Positions 35,471-45,584 of a DNA stretch of 64,000 nt are shown piece after piece. Source of the stretch: Zizania palustris (lineage: Eukaryota; Streptophyta; Magnoliopsida; Poales; Poaceae); NCBI GenBank assembly GCA_019279435.1, contig JAAALK010000285.1, positions 26,134,371 through 26,198,370 of the forward strand, in the 5' to 3' direction. A program made the position numbers and the translations under genes. Positions within the stretch are counted from its first letter, which is position 1. Every line of letters begins with the position of its first letter. The notes beneath the pieces are model-generated. The model did not search any database. It was not told where the DNA came from and saw nothing but the letters and a program-made list of their open reading frames with translations.

Positions 35471-35815
35471 GTTATATTCTATCTGGTACCGGGGAATGCT
35501 CATCGGCCTATATGCATAAATTGCATATCTCATCACCCGATAGCACATTCGTCCCAATCACTCTCCCTTGGTCATCAGCCTTATGGCCAAATGGTATTAT
35601 TCACTCACGATTGTTCTATCCTTACCATAGTCATTGACTTTGCAGCCATTCAACTTTGCTACTAATGTTATTATTTTTGTTTCCTAATCAGTTGCAGGGT
35701 CAAATTTATTGGCATGCCTTCAACCCTTTTTCTATGATTGTAGGACCTACACTGGAGTTAAGAAGATCTCCTAGGCCACGCGTGTGTCAGAGTGTGACCA
35801 AAAATGACACCAACA
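35471..35815 (+). repeat. LTR of element C1, right part
   Basis: Continues the LTR interrupted at 12721 and aligns with about 61225-61563 (CATCGGCCTATATGCAT, GTAGGACCTACACTGGAGTT, AGATCTCC). It ends in CCAACA just before the primer site. Confidence 0.72.
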
Positions 35816-35822
35816 TGCTTTT

Positions 35823-35840
35823 TGGCACGCCCGGTGGGAC
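35823..35840 (+). promoter_or_regulatory. Primer binding site of element C1
   Basis: TGGCACGCCCGGTGGGAC sits a few bases after the LTR end. A mutated version (GGCACCTCTAGTGGGAC) is at the same place in C2 near 61570. Confidence 0.7.
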
Positions 35841-35898
35841 ATAGACTCTATCCATCCGTTAGACGAGACTTGGGTCGGTAACACCATTAGAGTTATAA

Positions 35899-37231
35899 AT
35901 GATGAAGTCAGACCGACCTACAGTATGCAACCAAAGTTCACCCTATGAAGATGACATCAATGAAGCAGAAGGTAAACTTGGTCAAGGGTTCGCTGTAGCC
36001 GATGAGCTCCATGAAGTAGACATCAGATCTTGTGAAACACCAAGGCTAACCTTCGTAAGTGCCCAACTCCCCGATGACATAAAGAAGGACTAATCACATT
36101 ACTTTGAGAATATTGGGATTGCTTTGCATGGGAGTATCATGAAATTCCATGTTTAAGTCGATCGATTGTAGAACATCGTCTACCAACAAAACAGGGATAT
36201 CAGCCATTCAAGCAGACACCTCGGAGGTTCAAAGCAGAAATATACCTAGATATCAAAGTCGACATAATAAGATTATATGATGCAAGGTTCATAAGACCAT
36301 GCCGATATACAGAGTGGGTGTCAAACATTGTACCAGTATGGAAGAAAAGAAGGAAGCTCAGGATATGTGTTGACTTCTGAGATTTGAACAAAGCAACTCC
36401 AAAGGATGAATAGCCAATGTCGATTGTGGGCCTACTGGTGGACGTCACATCAGGTCACAAAATTATCAGTTTCATGGATGAAAATGAAGGATATATTTAG
36501 ATCTTCATGGTTGACGAGGACATCCACAAGATGACCTTCCGATGCTTGGGAGCTATCAAATTGTATGAGTGGGTGGTGATGACCTTCAGTCTGAAGAATA
36601 CCGGGGCAACTTACCAGAGAGCCATGAACTATATTTTTCATGACTTGATCGGCCTGTTAGTGGAAATATACCTTGATGTCATCATGTTAAAGTCAAAAAG
36701 CATTCAAGAGCACGTGGCCGATGTATGTCAAGTTCTAGAGAGGGCTAGGAAGTACGGGTTAAAAATGAATCCTGAAAAGTGTGCTTTTGGTGTGTCAGCG
36801 GGGATGTTTCTGGGTTTTATTGTACATGAAATAGGAATTAAAATAAGTCAACGAAGTATCGAAGCGATCAAAAATACTAAACCCCCAATAAAATCAAGTT
36901 GCAGTCATTAGTCGGTAAGATAAATTTCCTCAGGAGATTTATAGCTGACCTCTCAAGAAAAATAGAGCCATTCACTCCATTGTTGAACCTGAAGCCTGAC
37001 TAGGAGTTTAGATGGGGGGACATGCAACAAAAAACATTCAACGAGGTTAAAGAGTACCTGAGTTCACCACTGGTGTTAATGCCACCCCAGAAAGGGATTC
37101 CGTGCTAGGCTATAATGATAAGTTTCTGAGGTGTAATTCTCACTCATATTCGGAGAGAGCAGAACTCAGAAGCGAATGATTTGGCCCAAACGACATCAAG
37201 ATATAATTCTATGGCAATACCAATCAAGGTA
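35899..37231 (+). pseudogene. Gag-less, degenerate pol of element C1
   Basis: Soon after the primer site the sequence codes the N-terminal pol segment directly (MMKSDRPTV..SSPYEDDI); no gag or protease is present. RT follows with many stops: LYDARFIRPCRY, DLNKATPKDE, EWVVMTFSLKNTGATYQ, and YLDVIMLKS where an active enzyme has Y.DD, so the catalytic pair is lost. After a short RNase H start there is a large deletion: 37143 onward aligns with C2 at about 63591. C1 ends at the CACTA-like end at 37232. Confidence 0.78.
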
Positions 37232-37450
37232 CACTACTAGAAACCCCCTTGTAGATACGTTGTAGTAGTAACGCAGTCTAAAAGCATCTCTACGTCGACA
37301 CAAAAAGATGCATTTTTATACAATTTAGAAAACGTGTCAGACTGTTACGATATTAGACACGCTTATAGAGTGATTAGTCATATAAATACATTTTTTAACA
37401 CACTATTGAAGTCGTCTCAAAGTGGCACGGAGTTAGACACGATTTGAAGT

Positions 37451-38045
37451 GTCATTATCCCATAGAGACGTTGTAAAGCGTATCAAACAATTGTTTATAG
37501 CTAGGTATAGATGCTTTCTAACTTGATTAGAAAGCGTAGTGAATTGATACAAAGTTTAACATGTTGTCAACCACGAATAGCATGTAGATTATTCGTAAAG
37601 AATATAAAATAATCATCAATAGAAAATGTCTATCACATGTTGTCAACCACGAATTGTCATTATCCTCTCGACACATTGTAAAGCGTATCAAACAATTGTT
37701 TATAGCTAGCTATAAATGCTTTATAACTAGATCAAAAAACATATCAAATTGATACAAAGTTTGACATGCTTTCGACCATGAATAGCATGTAGATAGGTCA
37801 TAATACATATTAAAAAACCATCAGTAGAAAATTATACAGATTTAAACACTCTTTGAAGCATCAATATCCACAAGACATGTTGTAAAGCGTATCAATAAAT
37901 TTTTTATAGCTAGGTATATATGCTTCCGGACTTGATTATTAGAAAAACGTATCAAATTTATATAAAATTTTACATGCTTTCAACCACGAATAACATGTAG
38001 ATAAGTCGTAAACTGTGTATGAAATAACCATCAATAGACACGTAA
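37451..38045. repeat. Three ~200-bp tandem units in the CACTA-like end
   Basis: Units start at about 37451, 37656 and 37858. Each holds TTGTAAAGCGTATCAA, TTTATAGCTAG.TATA.ATGCTT, then a CCA.GAATA.CATGTAGAT block. A second pair of about 115-bp repeats follows (38078-38165 and 38196-38282, both with GATGAAGAAATAATATATTT). Confidence 0.75.
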
Positions 38046-38349
38046 AGATGAAACTAATTTATGTGATCATGCATGTGAATGATGAAGAAATAATATATTT
38101 CAATTGGAAAAAATACAACTACCATATATAACATATAGTTTTTATAACGTCGGCAAGATATTATTGACGTGCATGAAAAAAATTTGGAATCATTCAGAAG
38201 GATGAAGAAATAATATATTTAAATTGGTAAAAAATACAAATACCATATAACATAGTATTTATAATGTTTGCAAAATATTAGAGATGCACATGCTAAAAAA
38301 CATATGCAAATTAACTGTGTGGAACTGAATTAAAAAATATATAAAAATT

Positions 38350-38420
38350 GAGTCTCCTAGGATTCGAACCCAGCTCAACAACATTAGAGCCATAAAACCA
38401 TACTATTGAGCTACCAACAC
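38350..38420 (-). other. tRNA-like sequence (SINE head or tRNA pseudogene)
   Basis: On the minus strand there is a perfect A-box TAGCTCAATAG (38413-38403) and a perfect B-box GGTTCGAATCC (38370-38360), 32 bases apart, as in a tRNA. The T stem pairs over 5 bp. The acceptor arms (GTGTTGG and GAGACTC) pair poorly and the D stem is weak, so it is not a working tRNA gene. Confidence 0.55.
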
Positions 38421-38592
38421 ATTTGTGATAAATTTTCAGGACAGACCATATAAACATACAATTATTCAACATACCATATAGCATTACAAGGCACCCATAG
38501 CCCAAATCAGCTAATCTCAAATTCAGTTTTTCGCTAAAGCTGTTGCACCGTCCGTTCATGCCACCGACTACCACTGCCTCTCCACCGACCAT

Positions 38593-39216
38593 TGCGTTGA
38601 CACAAAAACGTGCCCCCGCACTTGGGTCAGTTCGATGATCCAAAAGTGTGCGGATACTTAGAGACAAGCCTAAGCGTAACACAGCACCGATGTCGCGTTC
38701 CGACTACCCTTAGCTGTGGTAAGGGTACCTTCGGCATTCGGACTGATCTGGTCGAAGATGAACTCCGAACGGATCTGATGCGACAATCACCTCCGAATAG
38801 TGGGGTTCGGTGCGAAGTCTTCGATACAGTGGTAAGGGTACCTTCGACAATCACCCCTATACTTATAGGGGCTAGACATCTAATCTCTAAGTATAATCTG
38901 TTATGACTTGGATGAATCATGCGTAGAGATAAACACTTAGCCAGAATCGGATCTAACTCTATCTCTGCCCGAAATGGGCCTTCGGCTAGGCCCGCCGAAG
39001 TCTGCTCCTCGAGCCGAAGCATCGGTGGGGTGGGCCTCTGAATGCCTCCTAGTCGAAGGCTGTGGGCTGGCTGGAAGCTTCCAAAGCACATAGCCCAGTG
39101 GTCCTTTGGCCCTTTTGGGGTTCGGCCTAACTCGGGACATTTCCATTTTTGGCCCAAATTACCAAAATTGATATTTTGACAATCTTAATCATTGATGCCA
39201 TTTTTTGCTATCAACA
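38593..39216 (-). repeat. Probable 3' LTR of element E
   Basis: The right end is clear: ATCAACA at 39216 followed by CATGCCCCCTGCCTTTT, which on the minus strand is a purine tract AAAAGGCAGGGGGCATG just before TGTTGATAGC. The left end is inferred at TGCGTTGACACAAAAACG, which gives the inverted TGTTGA/TCAACG(CA) ends. A minus-strand CTATAAGTATAGGGG near 38860 may be the TATA region. Length about 624 bp. Confidence 0.55.
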
Positions 39217-39294
39217 CATGCCCCCTGCCTTTTAGTGAACTAAAAGCACAATGGGCTTAAGACGATACCTTCCATATCGGTCTTTCGACATCTT

Positions 39295-40196
39295 TTAAGT
39301 TGTTTGCCACACACTTGGGAAATACCTTTTCAAGTATCTACCATTCAAAGCTCTTCGAAACTGTTTTCCTTGCAAAGATTCTAACACATATGCATTGCTA
39401 GGAGCGATTTCGGCTATTTTGAAAGGGCCTTCCCAACTAGGTGACCATTTACCAAATTTGGGACTCTTAGTGCCTAATGGTAAAATCGTCTTCCAAACCA
39501 AGTCACCCACTTGAAACGATTTTGGTTTAACCTTCTTATTGTAGGCTTAGCTACTCTCCTCTTGTCTATTTCTATAGCTTCTAAAGCCCTCAATCTCTTA
39601 TCGGTCACTTCTTCTAGATTGTCTTGCAAAAGAGTTTCATACTTGTCTACCGATAAGCCATCTTGTTTTAACACTCTTAGAGAGCCAAGATCTACTTCTA
39701 CAGGTAGAACGGCTTCTTGTCCATATACCAACTCATATGGACTAACTTTGGTAGCACCGTGCTTTGCAATTCTACAAGCCCATAGCGCCTCAGAGAGCAC
39801 CTTTTAGGGAATTCTTCAATTTTCTTTCTAATGAGCTTAATCACAATTTTATTACAAGACTCGGCCTGACCATTGGCCTGAGCTTAGTAGGGCGATGAGT
39901 TTATCAACTTAATACCATAAGATTCGGCAAAGTCCGTCACTTCTTTAGAAACAAATGAACTACCCTGATCTGTAGTGAGAGTTTGAGGAATACCGAATCT
40001 TTGTATAATGTGTTTCAAGATAAAGTCAAGTACCTCAGCGTGAGTCATGTTCTTCAGAGGTACGGCCTCGGTCCACTTGGTGAAGTAATCCGTCACCATC
40101 AACATGAATTGGTGCCCTTTCAAGGAAGGAGGGTGAATTTGGCTGATGAAGTCTAAACTCCAACCTTGGAACGGCCATGGCTTGACAATAGGGTTA
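39295..40196 (-). pseudogene. Element E integrase, C-terminal two thirds
   Basis: Minus strand: GWSLDFISQIHPPS (first Asp), MVTDYFTKWTEAVP, TLTTDQGSSF (second Asp), then a stop, then AQANGQAESCNK (Glu), a segment with LWACRIAKHGATKVSPYELVYG, and a GPY/F-like end (PSWEGPFKI, LKRYFPS) stopping at 39295. Stops after INSSPY and near 39801, and a frame change near 39510, inactivate it. D is inserted just before the first Asp. Confidence 0.82.
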
Positions 40197-40691
40197 TGTT
40201 GGCGTAAAAGATTACGCTAACAGGTTTCTGTAGAATAGAAACTAACAAACGAAGTGTTTGCGAAGTGAACTGTTCTAAGCCTCCGAAAGGATTACAACTT
40301 AGAATAGCTCGAAAGTGTGTATTGAATAACTTGTATTCGGTCATTATTACAGAGTGAAATGGGGGGTATTTATAGGCCCAAAAATTAAGGAAAAGACCTA
40401 TTTACCCCTCTATTACAACCGACATAGTGGAAACTATTCGGTACCCTTGATAGGGCTAAAATTGTAAAAGACTAATCTAATAAGAAAAAAGATAAGTCTT
40501 CCATCTTAGCTGGCAGGAAAGATCTCAAAGAGCCTTAGTTCAAAGATATACTCCGAACCAATGCCTATCTTCATACTTCGAACTTGACTTAGGACATCTT
40601 CGAAGATGGACGTCTGGAAACCTTCGAATCCATTATCTGCCTTTGTGCTGTTACGGCAATAACCCTGAGGATGGGATATTTTCCCCCAACA
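40197..40691 (-). repeat. 3' LTR of element D
   Basis: TGTTGGCG...CCCCCAACA, followed by GTAGCCCCTCGAATAC (purine tract on the minus strand). Contains TATTTATA near 40368 (minus-strand TATA box). Confidence 0.94.
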
Positions 40692-41018
40692 GTAGCCCCT
40701 CGAATACGCTTCTCTGTTAAACCTGTAATGTTAGGAGAGTAGTATACGGAAGAAAAAATAACCAGGCATAGGGGTTATTAGATTTTAATTCATCTCCGAA
40801 ATGTACGAAGATATAAAACTCCGAGTCAGTTTTAAAACAATTACTTTCGAACTATCTTAGAACTGACTCAGGAAGTTCGAAAGCCTTTTAGACTTAGAAG
40901 AAATAGCCGTTAGCTTCCTTCTTCTAACGGAAACTGCAGAATGCGTTAATTTCGGAGAAAAGTAACGGGCATTAATGCGAAACGGCATAGACTAACGGTA
41001 AAAATGTAAATTCTAGGC

Positions 41019-41026
41019 TATAAGTA
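41019..41026 (+). promoter_or_regulatory. Mutated TATA box of the antisense gene in element D
   Basis: TATAAGTA where A and B have TATAAATA, 121 bases before the start codon at 41140. Confidence 0.5.
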
Positions 41027-41139
41027 GAGGGCCCGGAACTTTCCTAATTACCTCTCCGCTGCTCTCTTGCAAACAAACACCCTTTGAGCCCTTTGAGCCC
41101 TAGCCTCCATTTTTCCTCCAAAGCAACCCAGTAACTTTA

Positions 41140-44100
41140 ATGGCGAAAACCAAGAGTTCTGGAGCCCCTTCGGCCTTGGCTCGACAGCAGGCAGCCGCAG
41201 CAGCAGCGGCTGTGGCGTTGGCGACGGTGCCTCCAACACCCGCAACGACATCCATGGCGGCAGGGGGGAAATCCCCAAAATGTTGGTGATCAAGGTCTCT
41301 GCCCGCCATCAACGAAGTATTTGGATCAATCCTTCCAACTGGGACCTTCTACCTGCAAAAGAGAATCCCTAGCGATCGCAGTAGAAGGGAATATTAGTAC
41401 TGGAGTCATGATCCGCAAACCTGGAAAGGAGCTTATCCCGTCGCCAAGGCCCGGAGAAGTGGTCGTATTCGAAGCCTTCTTCGAAGCTGGCTTGGGCCTT
41501 CTGGCAGTGGAGTTCTTGGCAGAGGTACTTGATTTGTTTCACGTCACCCTTCCTCAACTTTCTCCGAACGCAGTAGCTCGCTTAGCTATCTTCGAATGGG
41601 CGTTGAGAGCCGAAGGCTGTGAGGGGAGGGCAGAGATCTTCGCTGCGCTACACAGAGCTTCATGCCAGCCAAAAACCTTCGTAGGCCCCGGAGGTGAGAA
41701 AGTGGTAGTAGCCTTCGGAAGTATTAACTTCAGGCTTCGGGATGAATACGCCCTTCAATTTCGCGCTAAAGCCATCAACGCAAGATGGTATACCGACTGG
41801 GTCATGAGATGGTTTTATGCCGAAGTCGGGGCGAGCAATCCTCTGGCCGGACCTCTGAAAGAAATTCAATTCCGGAAGGAAGCCTTAGTGCATCCGGACC
41901 AAGGTCAGCTCGAAGCTCGCCTCAGCCTACTTCAGAAGATAAGTCGAAGATTGAGCATGCGGGACATAGCCGAAGAGTTCCTCGGGTTACAAATCTCTCC
42001 GTTGATGGCCAACTAGCCTATTATCTTCGAAGAGGATTCGGAAGACGGTCTCCGAAAAATCACTTCGACTTCGAGCCCTGTAGGTAACTTCGAAGACAAC
42101 ATGTATTATGCATATTCATTCGAAGAAATAACTAGATTCATTTTTTAGCTTCTTCAGCCCCTATTACTTCGGAGCAAATCGTAAGGGCTTCGGAGAAGAT
42201 TTTGGGTGCTCCAACTCCGACCGAAAAAGAATGGAGAATCAAGTTGGTCGGGAGTTGGGAAAGATTTAACAGGGTGTGGGGAATGCTGGAAATCGTTCTG
42301 CCCCCTTTGATGGATTGGGTACCTTTGGAGAAAGGGCCCAAAAAGAGGAAAGCCGAAGCTGGGACTTCGAGCTCCGCCAAGACTCCAGTCAAGAAGGTGG
42401 CTCGGAAACCAAAAAATCCTGCACCTTCGAGCCCAAGGGCTTCATTCTCTGACTCACAAGAGGACGAAGGGAGGTTGCTTGTGCGTCTGATAGACGAAGA
42501 TGCATCTCAAAGGACTGCACAAGCCGAAGTACCTGCGAATGTGCCGGAGTCTCGAGATAACCTTGAGCAACCAAGGACTTCGACAGTTCAAGAGGATTTA
42601 CCTCAGGACGAAGTTCCTGTGAATGAAAGTGGGGTCGAAGTTACTATGGCTTCGATTCCTGAAGAGGCAACAAGGACTGCTCAGGAAAATGCTCCTGCAG
42701 TCGAAGATTTAACGGCTGATTCGGACGAAGATCTCGCCTTCGATCCACCGAACAGTCCAATGATTACCCCTCGCCAAAATGTCGAAGGTAGACTTCGAAT
42801 AATTCTTTCGTGTTTATTTTGTGTATTTATACAATGTATAATACTTTTGTTTTTTACAGAGTCCACTCCTGTGGAAGAGGTCCGCTAGGAAGAAATAATC
42901 CCTGGACCTTCGACGACTTCGGAGCCAACTCAAAGAGCCACTCAAATGGGACCTGGAAGAGGCAAAAGAAATATAGAACCCCTCCCTGGTGCGAGTTCCG
43001 GATCAACTCCGTCTGATTCAACAGACGAGAGTCAATCTTCCGAGGAGGGCCAGTCTCCAGGGGCTCCGAAGATTACAAGCCAACACTCCGGCCCTTCACT
43101 GAACGAGGATGACCAACAAGCGATAAGCATGCTCCCCCTTCTAGCTCCTTTCTTAGGGCAAACAACTGGTCTTCGGTCTTTGCTCGAACCTTTGGATCGA
43201 GCTAGCCGCGACATAGGGGAGACCAACTTAGTGGCCATTCTAAGTAAACAGGACAGGTCGGAGCTCAATGCTGCTATAGAACGCGCAGCTTACCAGGTAC
43301 GAAACATCTGCGAAATAACATAGAATTCGTCTACAAATAAATATTTTACCTTGGTTTTTCTTTTCGCAGCAAACAGTCTTGGCCCGAGCTGCACATATAT
43401 CGAATGATCAAGAAATCACTCGTCTTCAGGAGGAAAATAGCATCCTTCAACGGAATCTTACCATCTCCGAAAGCCGAGTGGTTCAGATGGACAATATAGT
43501 GTCAACAGAGCGCAGGGCCAGACAAGGTTTGGAGGCTGTGAATAAAGAGCTCGAAGCAGAAAGAATTGTGCTTCGAGCAGTAATTGAAAAATTGCGGACG
43601 GAGCACGCTACTGCGGGGACCGAGCTTGTCAGACTCCAAGAGGAAGCTAGCCAGCTTTTGAACCAAAAGAATATCTTGACTACTGAAACTGCTAGACTTT
43701 TTGGGGTTCTGGGAGAAGTAACTTCGATGAAGGATGCTCTGAACGAAGATAAGCTGAAGTCCGAGAAGGTAGCTGTGGAAGTTATGAATCAGCTGCTAGG
43801 TGTCCTGGAGTACTTCGGTACTACTGGGACACTTCCTTCTGATGATAACGTTTCTCTTCTGCGCCGGTTGAAAAGGATTCAAGGAGTGGCGAAGCAGATG
43901 AAGACAGCGGGCATTCGATACGGAGAACTCTCCGGTCAAGTGGCTGCTGTTGGCCTACTTCGCTACTATGAAGATCTGGGCCGATCGATAACTCCGAGCG
44001 CAGGAGAGGGCCCAATTACCTTCGACGACGAGCGACATCTGACTCCTTCCGAAGGTGTGGCTGCTGCCTGGCGAGCCTTCCAAACTTCATGGAGAGCCGA

Positions 44101-44764
44101 AGGTCGCTCTGCGATCAAGGCTTGGATCGACGAAGGTCAACGCCAGAAGCAAGTTTGGACCCAAGCTTCAAGCAGTCAGCCTCCTCCGAACCCGCAGGTT
44201 TAGAAATACCTTAGGATTTTTGGCTATGTAAAGCTTTATGCTTATGAACATTTATCAATGAAAATTTGTTTATCATATTTTTAGGCTTTGCCTCATACGG
44301 AAGATATCGAAGTGTTAGACCTTAACGACGAACTTCGCTCATTATGGACCACTTTCGATCTTCTAAAAGCTTATAAGCGTCCTCGATTTTTAGTTCCTCG
44401 AGATAGCTCCGGTATAATCGCGCCCGAAGTAATCAAAGATATACTGTCTTATATTAAAGAGGAAGAAAAAGAGGTTAACTTGAACACTTCGTCTTCTGAA
44501 GACGTTATATGGTCTGAAGACGAAGATGAAGTTCGAAGTAAAAAACCTGAAGAACTTGGAAGCTGGGAAAAGAGCCCCGAACGACTTCGAACTTGGGCCG
44601 AGCTTCAACAAGAACAGAAGGACTTTAGAGCTTCGAAGGGAGGCAAGAGAGTTAAACGCAAAGTTGTTAGAACTCCCGGCACTGGAACTAGTCGTTCCAA
44701 CCCTAGCTCTAGAGATCGAAGAGGTCTTCGATTCCTTCTTGGTATAGATACCAATTTTTCATGA
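41140..44764 (+). pseudogene. Five-exon antisense gene of element D
   Basis: Exons 41140-42083, 42149-42787, 42860-43296, 43370-44197 and 44285-44764, with introns of 65, 72, 73 and 87 nt, all GT-AG. Protein features match A and B: Ala-rich start, 'putative gypsy type transposon'-like block, coiled coil, acidic tail with GGKRVKRKVV. Broken by loss of two bases near 41270 (early frameshift), TAG at 42014-42016 (Trp in A and B) and TAG near 42887 (Gln in A). Exons 4 and 5 are fully open, 276 and 159 codons. Between A and D most differences in exon 1 are silent. Confidence 0.75.
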
Positions 44765-45029
44765 TGTAATCTGTAAACATATTTGTTCGAATAATGAATA
44801 TCGATTTAAAATTCTCTCCATATTTACTAGCCCCTCTTTGGGGATAAGCAACTTCAAACTGTATTCAACTATTTGTAGTCTGAAGAATGGCAACTTATTA
44901 CCCTTTGTTTTTTGAAAGAAATCACTTGAGATAACTTTCAGGACATCTTTAGTGTCTTAGATAATTTGTCACTTTGGACTATGTTAACAGACATTCGAAG
45001 CTCATGGCTCAAACTTTGTTTTGCTTTGA

Positions 45030-45389
45030 CCACCTTCGGCTCTTTTTTACGAACTCTGTCGAACCAATGGTTCGGAGTTTGCAATGGTCTCTTTGGACTC
45101 TTTTTACGGATCTCTACCAGCCAATGGCTTGGACTCCGCATATTTTGGCCACCTTCGGCTCTTTTTACGGAAGTCTACCAGCCAATGGCTTGGACTCCGC
45201 AGATTTTGGCCACCTTCGGCTCTTTTTACGGAAGTCTACCAGCCAATGGCTTGGACTCCGCAGATTTTGGCCACCTTCGGCTCTTTTTACGGAAGTCTAC
45301 CAGCCAATGGCTTGGACTCCACATGATGTGGTTTTGGGCTCTTTTACGGATGCCTACAAGCCGGTGGCTTGGACTCCGGATTATGTCAG
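45030..45389. repeat. 61-bp minisatellite in element D
   Basis: About six units; the middle ones are identical over 61 bp, so it has been homogenised recently. Same place between the antisense gene and pol as in A and B. Confidence 0.88.
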
Positions 45390-45584
45390 CCCCCACGTCG
45401 GAAGCTTCGAACCAATGATTCGAAGTCCGAAAATATGATTCATCTTCATGACACTTCCCTCTCGGTCAACCCCGCGGTTCCATTGCGTCCACTCGGAAGC
45501 TGGAAGTCTATGAGGGGAAGGCATTATCTGGACCATATGCTTTATTAATTCAGAAGATGATTACACGTGACTTACAAGGAGCCC

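Larger units (their letters stand above)
37232..38592. mobile_element. CACTA-like DNA transposon end
   Basis: The sequence turns from C1 to CACTACTAGAAA at 37232, the usual terminal motif of grass CACTA elements. Inside are AT-rich subterminal repeats and no transposase. I do not see the matching inverted end (TTTCTAGTAGTG) before 38592, where the LTR of E starts, so this is one end only, probably cut by E. Confidence 0.6.

Noticed and set aside
37451..38045. CRISPR-like array
   Set aside because: Units are about 200 bp, contiguous, AT-rich and follow a CACTA end in a plant genome; there are no short repeats with unique spacers.
38350..38420. Functional tRNA gene
   Set aside because: The boxes are good, but acceptor arms have several mismatches and the D stem is weak.
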